From: Dermatemys mawii
Lineage: Eukaryota; Chordata; Testudines; Dermatemydidae
DNA length: 64,000 nt
Reading direction: 5' to 3'
NCBI GenBank assembly: GCA_007922305.1
Contig: ML677326.1
Coordinates: forward strand, 59,662,870 to 59,726,869
The notes below the pieces were generated by a model. That model saw only the letters and a list, made by a program, of their open reading frames with translations, was not told where the DNA came from and ran no database searches. Of this stretch, positions 32,746 to 46,493 are shown piece after piece. Positions within the stretch are counted from its first letter, which is position 1; each line of letters begins with the position of its first letter. Position numbers and translations under genes: made by a program.

Positions 32746-35049
32746 ACAGTTTCCTTAAAACCTGTTGACTGGCTTACTGTATAAAATATCACTGTAAATG
32801 CTTACTATTTAATTACCACTACAGGGAATTCAGTATAATTTACCATTGATGTTATGGAATAATAAAATATCTTACGCTGCTGTATGGAACTTTTTATTGT
32901 AGGTCTCTCCAGACATAGTGTTGTGGTTTTGTAATTGATATAATATGCTTTAAAAGCCTTTTGTTTTGAATTTTTTTGAAAGAGAATGAACTAGTTTGCA
33001 CCTTTTTAAAGCACTTTACAGACGTTAACTAATTTATGTTATGAAGTCTTATAAAATTGTCAAGAATTAATGCTGTTTTTATTGCAAGAGACATATTAAT
33101 ATGATAATACACTTTCCTGGTGTATGAAAATAAGATAATACACTTTCCTGATATATGAGAATAAGCATAAAAATTGATGCTTGAACATACAGCTGTTTCT
33201 TTTACAATAGCTTTCAAATGTAAAATATCAAGTTTGCAGAAAAACACCACCTGTTTTTCAGCAAAAATGACTCTTCCATGAAAAGGAATAAGTTCAACAA
33301 GAAAAGATATTTCAAGAAACTAAACCATTGATTTTGAAATTCAGTTTCAAAATTACACATGGTGTTATATCAGGAATCATTTAAGGGCACATTTCTATAG
33401 CCATAACTTCATTGCAGCTCTATTATTATGCCTCTCCCTATAAGTACACACCACCTAGTTTAATGTGGATTTAAGAGTTAAGAACTCTGCCTTTAATCTA
33501 CATAATTTCAACCAGTTTAATTTTTATTCTGTTGAATTTTATTTTGGTATTCTTCTGGATAACTGGATATTTCTTTGAAATAACTGATTTGCTCATGTTA
33601 CCACAAAGTCTTTCTTCTCTTTTCTTCACACATGCAGTAGTAAGGTAGACCTGGAGTTTTCAAGGATGGTTGATTTAATGGCTGAGTTGATGCTTTTCAG
33701 GAAGTGGATTGCAGGAGATTTCAGGCATAGGAACCTTGTCTCCTTAGAGGAAATGAAGGAGTGGTACACACTTTTGTAAGATTTGAAAGAGTGAACCTTG
33801 TTGTGGTACACCTTAGAAGTGACTAACATGAAAGAAGTACAAAGTTCTAGTCAAGAGCCAGATCTTTAAACAGTCTGTAATTTGCTCCTCCATTTTTATA
33901 GGTCATTGTTAGTGCATAAGCTTTTGCTCAATCCCACAATGCTAGCTGTGTTCGCAGACCTGATAGTTCAAAATATAAATATTTAGCTTGAATGCGGATA
34001 TGCTGTGTGAGTGCATAGATCTGATTTTTAGGGCTTACAGAACTTGTGAACATAACCCATGATTTCAGTGTGTCTTGTGTCCCCATCTCGTGGCTGGTCC
34101 ACATGAAAGAAACAGAGCCTACTATTGCTACCAGATAATACAATGTTCACCAAACGATGGGTTCTGATGAACCAGTGGACTACAGGAAGATTCTAGATGG
34201 GTCACCATATTTCAGGAGTTATTTAAATGGGTGCTGGGAGGTGACAGCAATTCTTGATATAGCAGACTGCTTTTCCTTAAACAGCACAGTGATTTGCTTC
34301 CTGATTCTAAATTTATATATTTCCTTTTTAACTGGGTTTTTAAGAATACGTAAGCATACCAAAGTGCTGAAGGTCAGCTGTTATTTAATCATCAGAGTAG
34401 AGCTCAACACTTTTTGGATGTCAGTTTCCAACTTTTGCTTCAGAGTAACTGCATCATGCTGGCATCAGAAATTAAATTGAGTATTAATAGTACGGCTGGT
34501 TATTTGCAGCTATTTCCTATGAAATTTTTCAAAGCCGTTGAAAAATCACAGTAACCCATGTAGAATATCATTAACGACTGTCTCATATCAGCATAACACT
34601 TGTGACATAGATTACTCCTGATATTTATATTAGAAACGGCAACATGGCCATAGTTATAGACCGGCATCAATGTATATTATTTTAAAAGCTTAGATTTTGT
34701 GAAAAAAAGAAAAATACAAAATGTAATACAAATGACTGTCGAAGTGAAGTTGTTTATGCTGAACATAAACATGGGTGTGCAAATCAGAAAGGTCTGGGGC
34801 TCCTGTGCCTTTTTAGGATTGTGTGCACTACTGCACTTGCTCATTACCAGATCTCAGCACTGTTTAGCTACTGTGCTCAGTCATGTCTCAGGACTGTATG
34901 ACAGCTCCTAGCAAGCAATATATCTGCTATAAAGGTTCTCTCCCAGTGTAAAGAATCAACAGTGATGAGTGCATTTCAAACTAGATCCCGTTCTTAAGAT
35001 GTAAACATGCTTCAAGTAAAGAATCCAGTGGAACAAACAGTGAACACGC
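32746..35049. other. Unassigned noncoding stretch
   Basis: AT-rich with a local direct repeat near 33095-33155 (AATACACTTTCCTG twice). No gene recognised. Confidence 0.35.
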
Positions 35050-37225
35050 CAGCAGAAAACAAAGTGCGAAAGTGCCAAAATCTGTGATCAGGACGTATGA
35101 TGATGATTCTTGAAAATTTGATTTTGGATTTGTAGGTCCCAGAAAAAATCAAAAACCACAGTGCCTGGCTTGTTCTGAGGTATTAACAAGTGAATCCATG
35201 TAGCCGTTGAAATTGCAGCAGCATCTGAACACCAGATTTATCCTCATTTAGTTGATAAACTGGTAAATTGCTTTTTACAAATAAATAGCAAGAAAAAATG
35301 CAACAACAAGGTTACTTTTGTAAAGGTGCAACAGTGTCAGAAGCACCATTGGGGGCATCCTGTTTCAGGTCATCGATAATAATGAAAAACAAAATACTTC
35401 ACGTGATTGGAGAACAACTTCTGCTTCCAGCAGCTATTGACCTGTTAAGTCAGGATTGGTAGCAAAGCTGCCCAAAAAATGGAAACTATCCAGCTGCCTG
35501 ACAACACTGTACACAGAAGAATTTAAAATATGGCTTCTGATATCAAAACATAGGTCTTTGAAAAATTAAGGCACGGGATACATGCACACTAAACTGAATG
35601 ATTCAACTAACTTGGCTCAAAAAGCCAAGCAGTAGCATTTGTATGGTTTGTGTGAGGGGGGACTTTAATGAAAAAAATGCTTTTATTCAGAAAAATTCCA
35701 AGTCATACAATAAGGGAGGGCATTTTTAACTACTACATGAATATAACTACTAAAACAATATAAACAGGAAAAACTCTGTGGGCATTTGTACAGATGGAGC
35801 TGCTGTCATGACAGGTAAATCAGCGCCTCTATAAAACACAATAAAGAAGTTGTACTGACTGGTAACTCAGTGTACTGCATTATCCACTGTGAAGTACTGG
35901 CAACAAAACAAATGGATGCAGAATACCATGAAGTTCTTAATAGTGCCATTACAATAGTAAACTTTGTCTAAGCAAGATGCTTGAACTCATGTTTATTTGC
36001 TATGTGTTTTGAGATTGGCACAAGTGATGATACCCACTTGCTTCATTCACAAATATGTTGGTTGTCTTACGGAAAAGCTTTGGAATGTGTTATAAAACTT
36101 AGCCCTGGTCTACACTGGGGGGTGGGGGTGGAGGTCGATATAAGATATGCAACTTCATCTATGAAAATAGCATAGCTGAAGTCAACATATCTTAGGTTGA
36201 CTTATCTCGCATCCTCATGCCTTGGGGTCGTGCGATAAATCGATCTCTGATAGATTGATCACTACCAGCCGATCTGGCGGGTAGTGAAGATGTACCCTTA
36301 GAAAAAAACTGCTGTAGTTTCTGTCAGGAGTTAACTCTGATTTGGCACATTGCTTCAGAAATGGTGTTTGGATGGTCAGATCTTGCGGATGTCTTTAATG
36401 CAGTGAGTGCCCTTAATTTATCTTTGCAGGATAATACCAATATTCTGTTTTTGCAAGACAAATTGAAAGTTTTCCAGAGGAAACCTCACATTTGTTAAAT
36501 TCTAATTGAGAATGAAGTAACCAACGTCTCCACTTCTTTCAGAATACTGCAATAGCACTGACAACATTCTTGACAGCATCAAATAAAACACTCTTATCAG
36601 TACTTCACCAGAAATGTTCAAGTTACTTCCCCAAATTGGAATCTGACTGTATTTGGGGCCCAATTTACAGTAAAATCAGAAAATCAACATTCTCTGGAGA
36701 GCAAAGAAAATTAATGAGTTCATTTAATTGTCATGCATTCATTTTCTGAAGATGAGATTTTCTTTCCAGTCATTGGAAACTTTGGGGATTAAATGTGAGA
36801 ATCCTGCATTGTCAGAAAAAACTTTTACCATTTCAAAAGTGTGAAAAAACAACTTTTCCATGAAGACAGAAATGAAGACCAAACAATGCAACAAGTTTCT
36901 TGTTGCAAATTATTTCAGACTTTGCCTCTCCAAAATTGCACCAAGAAATGAAAGGGTTTGCAAAGCCACTCCAGGTCATCATCATCATCTTCATTATGTA
37001 CAGTGCTAGCAGTATGGAAGCATGTAATTTTGTAGGGAGTCTTTTGTGTTTTTAATTAGTATCTGATTTTATTTTCACTGCACCTACTATTTCACCATTG
37101 TATGTTGGAAACAGTAATGTTTTTGTGAAGTTAATATAAAATCAATATTGCTGTTGCACAGTTACAGTTTATGGGTCCAAATACAGTTGGTGAGTCACCT
37201 TAATAAAAAGTTTGGGAGCCACTGA
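35050..37225 (+). pseudogene. ZBED-type hAT transposase relic
   Basis: Broken frames on + give, in order, a BED-finger-like region with QKPQCLACSEVL-type text, ICTDGAAVMTGKSAPL, MDAEYHEVLNSAITIVNFV, CLNSCLFAMCFEIGTSDDTH then LLHSQICWLSYGKALE, and later a hAT dimerisation-type stretch. This matches hAT transposases of the ZBED5/SCAND3 type. Stops occur throughout. A MITE at 36102-36297 interrupts it. The end AAGTTTGGGAGCCACTG near 37208-37224 resembles a hAT terminal repeat, so this is probably a decayed transposon rather than a host gene. Confidence 0.75.
36102..36297. mobile_element. Harbinger-like MITE inserted in the hAT relic
   Basis: GCCCTGGTCTACACTGGGG at the left and, inverted, GGGTACATCTTCACTACC at the right form imperfect ends. 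TTA stands on both sides (36099-36101 and 36298-36300), the 3-bp target duplication expected of Harbinger elements. Removing it rejoins the hAT relic. No coding sequence. Confidence 0.7.
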
Positions 37226-39032
37226 GATAACAGATGCTCCTTTAGCTCAAGTGATTTAGTTTAATGTTTTTAGCACTTAAGGTCCCGTATTCAATCCCCA
37301 CTGCCCTGACAATTCCCCACTCTTGGGGAGGAAGGTCTTTGTACAGGCCTATAATTTCCTGTATGCCATTTAAAGGTTGAAGTGGGGTACCTTGAATGTA
37401 GGCCCAGAGAGTCCACGATGTATTTGACATGGATATAAAACTGGTGTTTGAGACTGTATATTTTCAAAATAGGATAGAAAATATAACCTGATTTTAATGA
37501 TGTATTACAACAGTGAAAAATATGTCAGTGAAATAGTAATTGGACAAGGCACACAATTAGTAATAAATTGGACAGATAGCTCTGGAAAGTCTCTAGACAA
37601 AGAAAAGGCTCTGGCACCCAAGCCTTAAGGCATACAAAGACTGGAGAATGGCCCAGCCTCCTCTTCTCTTGCTGGGACAAAATCAACTGCAAAATGAGAA
37701 ATACAAGTGACCACAAAGTGCAGTGGGTTTTGTTGGAGTGCGTGACTACATTGTGCCACTCTATACTGGTTGAGATAAAACAAAGAGGTATTTAATGCTG
37801 TGAAAAGATGTTTGCAGTGTAGACAATTCATGGTGCTGAAAAGAAAAATAGCTCAGTTACCCACAGTCTGGAGAGGAATAAGGTAGATGTTGTATGACAA
37901 ACAAAATGGGGAGGTTCCTGCTGAGCTGAATAGGTTGACATGTGACAGCTAGGGTATATTTTTAATCATTTCTCTTTATTCAAGTAGAACTAAGTCTGAA
38001 ATTGAAGGACACATCTTAGTGAAATGGTCAAGTCACCGTATTTATCTGAAAATTGAAAAAAACTTTTTTTCTTGAGTAAACACTATGAAAATCTACATGA
38101 ATAGTGCCTGGTTCAAATTCAGCTCTTCTGGAAAGTAATAGCTACCAGAATCAATCACGTTTATTAGCAGTATCTCACACCAGCATTTGAATCCCCATCT
38201 GGGGTGATCAGAAAAGCATAGATTATGACCTCCATAAAATATGTGCTTTTTTTCACAAGGAAGAGCTCTATGCTTCAAATAAAATTCTTAGAAAAGGGAG
38301 AGCCAGATTTGAGAGAACATCTTTTATCAGACTAAATTAAGCTGATATAAGAGTGGCAGAAGTATTATTGCTGAACAGCTAATTGAACCAATGTAGCTCC
38401 TTTTCTGTGAATTGTCTGCAAACACAATTTGATATATTTGTAATCATTCAATAAACACTTTATGCTAGTATATTTAAGCATATATATTTGTGATCTATTT
38501 AATGTGACTGTCTCTGACACGTCACAATTTGTTGTTCAGTGTGTGTCATCTGAGCTACATGTTGTTGCCATTTCTTCTCCGTAAATGAATGATTGAAATT
38601 TCATAAACAGAGATCAGTGGGAATATTGAATGTCTATATTTGTGCACAATGTACCTTTGTTTACATGTGATAGGAATGTTCACATCCAGCACTTCCCAAC
38701 ATTCATGCATATTCAAACCTCTTTGCTCAAGTGTTCGTGGAAAAACAAACTAAAAGAGACCTCATTGAACAGCAAGTCAGAATTCAGGTTAATTTCTCTC
38801 TTCTATTTTTTTATAGCATGCTCAGTTTTTATTCACATATATAGACTGAACAATTTTGGCAGCCAGTTGCTGAGCTGCTGGATAGTATACAATGTGTGGA
38901 CTAACACAGAAGTGTATGCACAGAGCTCAGTATGTTCACAGTTAAGATTAAAGAGTTCAGTTTCTTCTCAGTCTGAGCTTGTAAAGTCCGCATTTCACCT
39001 AATTCAGTAATTCGTCCAATTTTGTTTTCCAG
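37226..39032. other. Unassigned stretch, probably intronic
   Basis: No gene or element ends recognised. It ends in the polypyrimidine tract ahead of the exon-like segment at 39033. Confidence 0.35.
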
Positions 39033-39083
39033 AATGACAAATCCCCAGGGCGCTCTACAAGTCGATCAAGTAACATTTCAAAG
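39033..39083 (+). CDS. Candidate 51-base exon of an unidentified host gene
   Basis: It has the best splice signals in the window: CCAATTTTGTTTTCCAG before and CAAAG/GTAAGTGG after. In phase 0 it encodes NDKSPGRSTSRSSNISK, typical serine/arginine-rich disordered protein; phase 2 is also open and phase 1 is closed by TGA. Its length is a multiple of three, so it could be skipped without changing frame. It is compatible with the exon-like segments at 45716, 46433, 48009 and 53931. Confidence 0.6.
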
Positions 39084-42000
39084 GTAAGTGGAATATGTTA
39101 ACTTGTTTACTTTCATATAGAATTCCAAGTCACAGCAATTTATTAAATGTAATGCAGTACTTTATTCCACTACCCAGATACCCATAGTCTGACATTTCCT
39201 CTGTATTTACCAGTTTGTAATTTTAGGCTGTCGTGCTTTCATTGCAATGTAAAACATGTTAAAATACATAACAATCTTTTTTTTCCCATTCAGTGTAATA
39301 CCTTTGGGAAATATGCTGTCATCTTTGGTCTAAGGCAGAATTATTTCTTGCTCAGTTCTAGAATGATGGCATCATAGTTTGCAATATGTTGCAGTTAAGT
39401 TTGTATCAGCATTTGCTATACAAGTCTCATCTACAGGGATTTTTCAACTCACCAGAAATGGGCCTGTGGTAGAATCTCAGATTCCTTTCAGTTTCTTAGG
39501 GACAGTAAGAGGGTGTCTGTTTCAGACTTGGATCCATGGATTTTAACCAACTCTTACGGTTTTGGTTCAAATGTGGCTGAAATCTCAAGTCCAAAATGAC
39601 AGAAAACAGCAAAAACTGAAATCTCACGAGCAGTTCCAAAGGTTTTGGCACCATAAAAGCCAAATCCAAATACTAGCCATAATCTAATTTCAAGCCCCAT
39701 CCTGTACCTGATACAGATCTGAACACTGTCTTCAGTCCTTCTCTAACAAAAATGTACAGTGCGCTGGACTCTGCAATAAAAGGTTTTATTTCCATAGCAA
39801 CGTTTGATTTGAAAATGCTCACTCTAGTAATTTTTAAGTTACATGATGGCAGTTCCAAGAAATGCAGGTTAAAAAGTTTTTCTGCTCTTGTATAACAAAT
39901 CTATGGCTTTGATGAAACCACAGTAGTGTATAGTATGATCTAGTCTCTTGTTTCTTTCAGGACTTTTTGTAATGACTCTATTATGTCAAATTTCTTTTTA
40001 GTGAGTTTAATTATAGATTTATAGGAAAAAATAAAGTAAGTAATTTGTTACTTTCCAATGTATAATTATTAATATCTGTACTTACCCAGTGGGAGCCCTA
40101 AGAGTGCATTGGGTAAACATTATACAATACCAGGATTAGTATAGTGCCAGTACAAAATGCATATTTACCTGGCTGTGTCTCCTAGTGGAAAGCACTAGAC
40201 TTGTCCATTAAATATTGAATCTACATTTGATATAGTTTATTCTGATGTAAAGCCCAAGGGAACTCAACTGATGCAATCAAATTTCTTCTTGATGTACAAT
40301 GATGTAACTGAGATCAAAATCTGGAACTACCCTTAGAGTATTAATAAATACACCGTCACTCTGTCCAAACTACATATGTAGATATCCGCTCAAAAGACAG
40401 CATGATGTCTTGTATCTCTTCTCATCTGCTTCCATGGCACCCTTTTTGTTATGTTTTTAAGGTCTCATATAACACAAAAAATTACAGATAAAAACGATTG
40501 GTGTAAGAACTTGAATGTTGTGAGATACCAACCAACAAAAGCCAGGAAATTCAAAATTGAGCCTCAAACTCCAAGTCTTAACTTAGACTATAATGCCTTT
40601 ATCTCATACCATTGGCTAAAAGAAAAGGACCAGTGTTGAATTGTAAAAAGGGTTCAGAGAGGCTTAATTAATGCTTGTAAAATGCTTTGAGATCCTCAGA
40701 TAAAAGGGACTATAAAAGTGCAAAGTATTATTTTTTATTTATTATTATTATTATTATTATTTTATTATTAGTGAGCTCAGGTATCTCTCATGATAGGAGA
40801 CTGAACTAAATAACTAAATAACAGACACCATTAGTTCTGAAATTACAATTGTGTATGTGTTGGTCCTAACTCTGAATTCCTCACTTTTTAATTTTTGACG
40901 AATTCTTAATATTATTTAAACGTAGCGTATGTGTGTGAATATTAATAGCGTCATCATAGATGGGCCCAATCTGGTACCCCAGATACAAAGACTCTTGAAC
41001 TTTTGGGAAAGTTTGGATTCAAACTTCGCTCTACTACATGCTGAACTAAACCCAAACTCTAATACCACAGGACTTTGGGAGGATCCAGAGATTGTGTCTT
41101 GGCACCTTCTTAATGTTGAACCTGGTTAGTTATAATAACTAAATCTATTATGATTTACAATATATAGTTGTCTGTTTTTCTAACAATGTCAAAATTCATG
41201 AATTACTTTTAAATAATGACAAAGCCACAGCATCAGTGGTTCATAAATAGTCAGTATGAGAGTGTAGAAATATATTCAGTGTGTGTTAAGGGAGAACATA
41301 TCAGCTACTAGCATTTGTCTTAAAGTGACCTCTGTGGAGACCAGTTTTTCTGGATGATGCTCTTGAAATATGATGTGCACAGCTTACAGATTGTCTGTTG
41401 CAATGCAAAATTATCCAGACTTGCCCTTTCTTAGGCTGTCTTCTGCTTATCTGTAGCATGGTGTCATTCCATTTGACCAGCTACAATACATATTCCACTA
41501 ATAGTGAATATAATGGAGTACACTTGACAGGGGATCCAATGTCTCCAATTAATTTTCTGCTCCTGAAAACATTTTTTAAAAAGAAAATACATGGCTTTAG
41601 ATTAATATAGTGTGGTCCAAAGCTTGATCTAGTTGAAAAGATTCTCAAAACAGCTTCGTTACACAGCAATTTTTTTTCCTAGAGCAACATTAAAAACTCT
41701 TCTCATTAAAGACTCTTCTCATTAAAGGTGATCCTGCACCCATTAAAGTCAATTGCAAAGTTCCCATTGACTTCAGTGGTGGAGGACCAGACTTTAAGTC
41801 TTTATCTAGTGATATGAAATACAATATCAAAGTATGTTGCTTTTATTGTACAGGTTTCTGTTTGTAGTATTTCTGTAGAAATGGGGGGAGGGGAGAGAAG
41901 AGGGTAAATATATTCTATGGGTCTGACCAGAGCCCAATGGAAAAATTCTCATTGACATCAATAGATTTTTGATCAGACCCTATTTGAGATTCAGTATATC

Positions 42001-43373
42001 AAAGATTTAGCAAGTACAGGTTCATATTTCATTTTCTGTGGCCTGATCAAATAACTTCTTCAAATCTGCATCTACCTAGAATTGCCATGAATTGTTTTTT
42101 TACGTTGAAAGTATCTGCTAAAAATAAGCAAAATAAATAAATAGTTAAATCGGGATTGTGCTGAGAATGCTGAGCTGAATCTCTGACCATCCATCTTAGG
42201 GGTAGTATAGTCAGTTTAATTAAAGGCTACATCTTGGTAGTACAATAGTTTCATTATATTGTTTATGTAGTCGGCAAAATATGTACATGTTCCATTCATT
42301 TTGGATTATATGCTCCAAAAATAGCTGTGTAGACACATTGTGGCTTGGGCGGCGCTTGGGCTATGAAGCACAGGTTTGGATGGGGAGGTTTGGGCATCAA
42401 CGCCTGAGCTCCAGCCCAACCTGTAACATCTAAGCACGATCTTATGCAGCTGTTTTTAGAGGGCTAGCATCAGCCTGCTAGCCTGTACATCCAGGCTGGG
42501 AGGCTTGCTCCCAGATGCAGGATAGACATACACCCGGAACATGTGTAATTGGCTTAGCTCATCGTGTTCTTAACAGTAGCAATTGCATATATTTTTGAAT
42601 ATTTTCTGCTAATAATCTAAAATAAGCTGAGTATATAAATATTTTGCTTATTTTATATATGACTCCCCAATAAGAATGTGCTCACTGAAGTATTTTAACC
42701 AAGCTATAGGAAAAAGTTTTATTCATTAGAAGTTGATTTTTGTACTTGTGATAATCCGTGGTTTATACATAAGTTAGAACAATAGAGGTGTCAAATTATG
42801 AGTGGTTGATGATAAACTATTTATTGGGAGTAGAGTCAATAAATGTAATGTGCACTTGACTCTAAAGGTCACCTTAGAAAACTTCGATTTATTGCTGGTG
42901 ACAGGTGCCAATTTACAGACCTAGTGAATGAAATAATTTGATTATCAAGAGGACAACAGCCCAGCAAACTTCACACAAATGCTTGCCCAACAACATGCTC
43001 AGTGCTGTTCTAGGTGTGACCTTTGTTATGGGCCAGAAATAGTACTGGACTCTGAGGGTTGTTGTGCAAGAGGGGACTGAGGTAGTCTCACCCACTTTTT
43101 CCACTTTCTGTTAGAGCCTGCCACCTTTTAAGACTCTACATCCTTCCACTCAGTCCTCCATTCCCGATCCACCTTGATCCAGTGGCCTCCCCCTCCATAC
43201 TAGCTGCTGCTGCTGCATCACCTCTCCCGTTTCCCCACCCTGGAGCTCGGTGCAAATCTGGCATTCACAGAAGGATAGTTAGAGAGGATGTCTGAAATTC
43301 AGGCCCCACATTAGTTTGTTGTTGCCTAAAGAGGAGTTAATACAGCTCCTCTGTGAGTTCAATAAAGCTGTAT
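39084..43373. other. Unassigned stretch, probably intronic
   Basis: AT-rich. It includes a TTTGAGATCCTCAGATAAAAG tail-like motif near 40690 followed by an ATT microsatellite (40736-40770), probably an old SINE tail, and short self-complementary blocks built on CCCATTGACTTCAGTGG near 41730-41990. No gene recognised. Confidence 0.4.
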
Positions 43374-43569
43374 CAGTGGTTCTCAAACTTTTGTACTGGT
43401 GATCTCCAGGAGCAAGACTCTGAGTGCGACCCCCACCCTTTATAAATTAAAAACACTTTTAAATACATTTAACACTATTATATATGCTAGAGGCAAACCA
43501 GGGTTGGGGTAGAGGCTGACAGCTTGCAACCACCCATGTAATAACCTCACAACCCCCTGAGAACTCCTG
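43374..43569. mobile_element. Charlie/MER5-like hAT MITE, decayed
   Basis: Begins CAGTGGTTCTCAAACTTTTG, a classic hAT end, and finishes CCCCCTGAGAACTCCTG, a decayed inverted copy. Flanks AGCTGTAT and AGCTACAC differ only by transitions, consistent with an old 8-bp duplication. Confidence 0.65.
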
Positions 43570-44606
43570 AGCTACACTGATTTATACCTGCTGCAGATCT
43601 GGCACAAACTGTGTAACTTTCTGTTTCTTTGTAACTTCAGTGAGGTCTGGTGAAAGTTACAAGCTCTGCTCTACTTATTCTGAACATTCATTTTGAAACA
43701 GAAAAAGCCTCTAGTCTTTCAGTGTAGAGCATAACTCTCAAAATTTAAACCAGTCACTACAGGTCCACCCAGCAGTCCTTACTCAGGCAAAACTCCATTA
43801 ATAATAGAATGTGGGATCTTCAGCCTTGTGGCTCTCTGTTCAAATCTCATGTTGGTAACAGCTTTTGGTTTCTTCCATCTATTCATTGTTTTCCATACTA
43901 TTTGAAGGTCCAGTTCCAAGCAGACATATCCCAAAACTACCTACCCCAAACACTTAAACACTTGGCAAACAATGGGGGGGTCTAGTTTTTGCAAAAGATG
44001 TATTAAAAATCAAGTAGAGGATGATCTATGCATGGAACTAATGCTATCTATCTGCCATAATCCTCCAGTTTCAGTCTATAGGTTCCAGTTTCAGTCTGTA
44101 GGTTTGTGCAGTATTGATGCTTGTGAGCAATTGTGGTTTCAGGGAAAATCCATCGGGCAGGTTAGTTCTGTAATAGATTTGACCTATCTTCTAATGCCCT
44201 TCTCCTCACTCCCTAGTCTTCTCAAGGAATCCTGGGAAACTATCTTTAGCTGGGGTAGTTCCTGTAATTGAGTCGTCTTATTAAACACACTCCCACCCAC
44301 TGACGTCTCTTATTGCAAAGTCTGTGCAAGAATAATCGTCCCTTTCCGGGATCCGTCTGACACACCATAACAAGGTTTCCTGATTCTTTCCAGAGAGCCT
44401 CAGCCTTCATGGGCTCCCCAAACAGGCTGCCGCCTTGTCTGTTTGGGTTTCTGGAGACGTTCCTCTCAGCAGTAGTTCCAGCGCACTTCCTCTACCAAAT
44501 TTAATGTCCATTTTGGTCAGTTTCATGGCCATAGGATTTGAAAATTAATCAAGTTCACATTTTACATCTGAAATTTCCGGATGCTGGCACTGTGGGGGGT
44601 CTTGAT
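43570..44606. other. Unassigned stretch
   Basis: Nothing recognised. An imperfect tandem of CCAGTTTCAGTCTATAGGTT occurs near 44065-44105. Confidence 0.35.
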
Positions 44607-44834
44607 GAGGGATGTAAATATCCGTTAAAACAGTTAACCATTTAAACAATTCAAATTATGTCATTTAATTGGTTAACCAATTAAAGGGAGAAGGGATGGG
44701 GCTGCTTCGGCCAGCCTGTGTGGTGTGGGGTCGTTCTGGCCGACTGGCCCATGTGGCTGCGGGTTAACGGTTAGGGTCGGTTAACCGGTAAGACTGATGT
44801 TTACCAGTTAACTGATTAATATTTTACATCCCTA
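44607..44834. mobile_element. Small hAT-type MITE rich in GTTAAC
   Basis: Ends GAGGGATGTAAATAT and, inverted, TAGGGATGTAAAATAT; flanks GTCTTGAT (44599-44606) and GTCCTGAC (44835-44842) differ by two transitions, as for an old 8-bp target duplication. The interior repeats GTTAAC many times (CAGTTAACC, GGTTAACCAATT, GGTTAACCGGT). Confidence 0.65.
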
Positions 44835-45715
44835 GTCCTGACCCAAAACGGCGTTGTGGAGGGCATCACAAAGCTATTGTTGGGAAGTTGCGGGATTGCC
44901 ACACTCACTTATGTGCTGCCTTCAGAGCTAGGGAGGGACAGGACTTGCTCTTCCCCTGTACAGCTGCTCTCAGGGGGAAATTAGACCCACCTATGGGTAC
45001 TTCTCCTATGCTGCTGGAAGCAACACCCTGCTTCCTCCTTCCAGAGTCTTTCCCTGCTGCCTCTCCCTCCCCCAGCCAGAGCCTTTCATTGCCATGTGTA
45101 GATGCACACGGCAGTGTGGTTGTAGTCTGCTTTTCACTGTGGTGTACGTGGACCCTACACGCTGCCGCAAATGTAGACAAGGACTATTCCAATTGATTGA
45201 TGATCTTTTAACTGTGGCCAAATAGTGAAATGACTGTGTTTAATTTCGGTAGTACTTGTGAAGGAGGCTTAGTAGTACTCTAGATTTTTCTGTATACTTC
45301 TAGAGTTGCCAGATATTCACGACCACTGGTCAGCTGCATGGATAAAGAAAGAAAGGCTAAAATTAAAGTTGTGAGTTTTAAAATTTTTTTCCATTACCTG
45401 TTATCTCAGGGAAGGGAACTCCTTGAAAATCAGTCATGCATAAAGATGCTCAAACCCTTTTGTCTCACTGAAATGAGTTTCAGTGCACTACTTGTATTTC
45501 TGTCTAAAGACCTGAGTCACATTACAGCTTGCAGACATTTAATGATTGAATAGAGAAGAATTATTAGGTCATTCACAGCAGGCACCAACTGTAGCTACAT
45601 GATTTCCTTTGCAAGTAATGACCAAGTTCAAGCAAAGGATTGCACATAATCTAATAGATATACTTACAGGAACATTGCCTGTTTTTCATTTTAAGCACAT
45701 CTGTTGCTCTCTCAG

Positions 45716-45769
45716 GATCTAGAGCATGTGAGTCCAACTAGGTTATTCAGGTTAAAGTCAAGTCTACAG
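45716..45769 (+). CDS. Candidate 54-base exon of an unidentified host gene
   Basis: Preceded by CATCTGTTGCTCTCTCAG and followed by CTACAG/GTAAATGG. Phase 0 to 0 encodes DLEHVSPTRLFRLKSSLQ. It joins in frame to 39033-39083 before it and 46433-46493 after it. Unrecognised protein. Confidence 0.5.
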
Positions 45770-46432
45770 GTAAATGGAATATTTGAGGGGAGGGAAAAAG
45801 GGAAAATATTCTTAAGTGAGTTTATGAACATTTTATTTTGAATATGAAACTTTCTTATAATTTCACTAAGTATTTGCCCCATTATGTTAATTGTTTAATA
45901 TGGTATCATTATGAATGAAGAGGGAATCATTTTCAGGACTAAAGAATATATTTCAAAGGAAAATGGCCAACTTTGAGTGTTAGAGACTTTGCTTTGAAGA
46001 TGTTTCAAAATTCATATTTTTGCATGTTTTTATGTTAAAACAGTCATATCACCAGATTTCATAGAAAGTAGAATTTCAGGGTTGTAAAATAATAAGAAAT
46101 ATATGTTGAAAATTTTAGTGTGAAATGTGCAAAAGAATTTTCACCACTTTAACAAAGCATTAGTCAAGAATTTTTAGGCTCTGGTCAAATTTAGTTGTTA
46201 CCCTTCGCTCTGTGGTGTCTTTCACTACAACACATTTGATAAGGTCTTTTCTTAGTAGTTTTTCTGTCCATGTTACTTACACAAAAGGCCAACTTTATTC
46301 TTTTTAATATGGCAGTAGCTAGTTTCATTTTAAATAACTACATTTTTTCCTCCTTTATCTCTCTCTCACACACAATCACATATAGTTATATCTTTGGTTT
46401 GGTCTGTTGCTTACTCTTAGTTAATTTTGCAG

Positions 46433-46493
46433 ACTCTTGATGAGAGACTGTGCTGCATTGTTGAGAAAACTTTAGATATGCTCCAGCACAGAG
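46433..46493 (+). CDS. Candidate 61-base exon of an unidentified host gene
   Basis: Acceptor TTAGTTAATTTTGCAG, donor CAGAG/GTAATT. Phase 0 to 1, encoding TLDERLCCIVEKTLDMLQ then HR, an amphipathic helix by appearance. Continues in frame from 45716-45769 and into 48009-48100. Confidence 0.5.
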
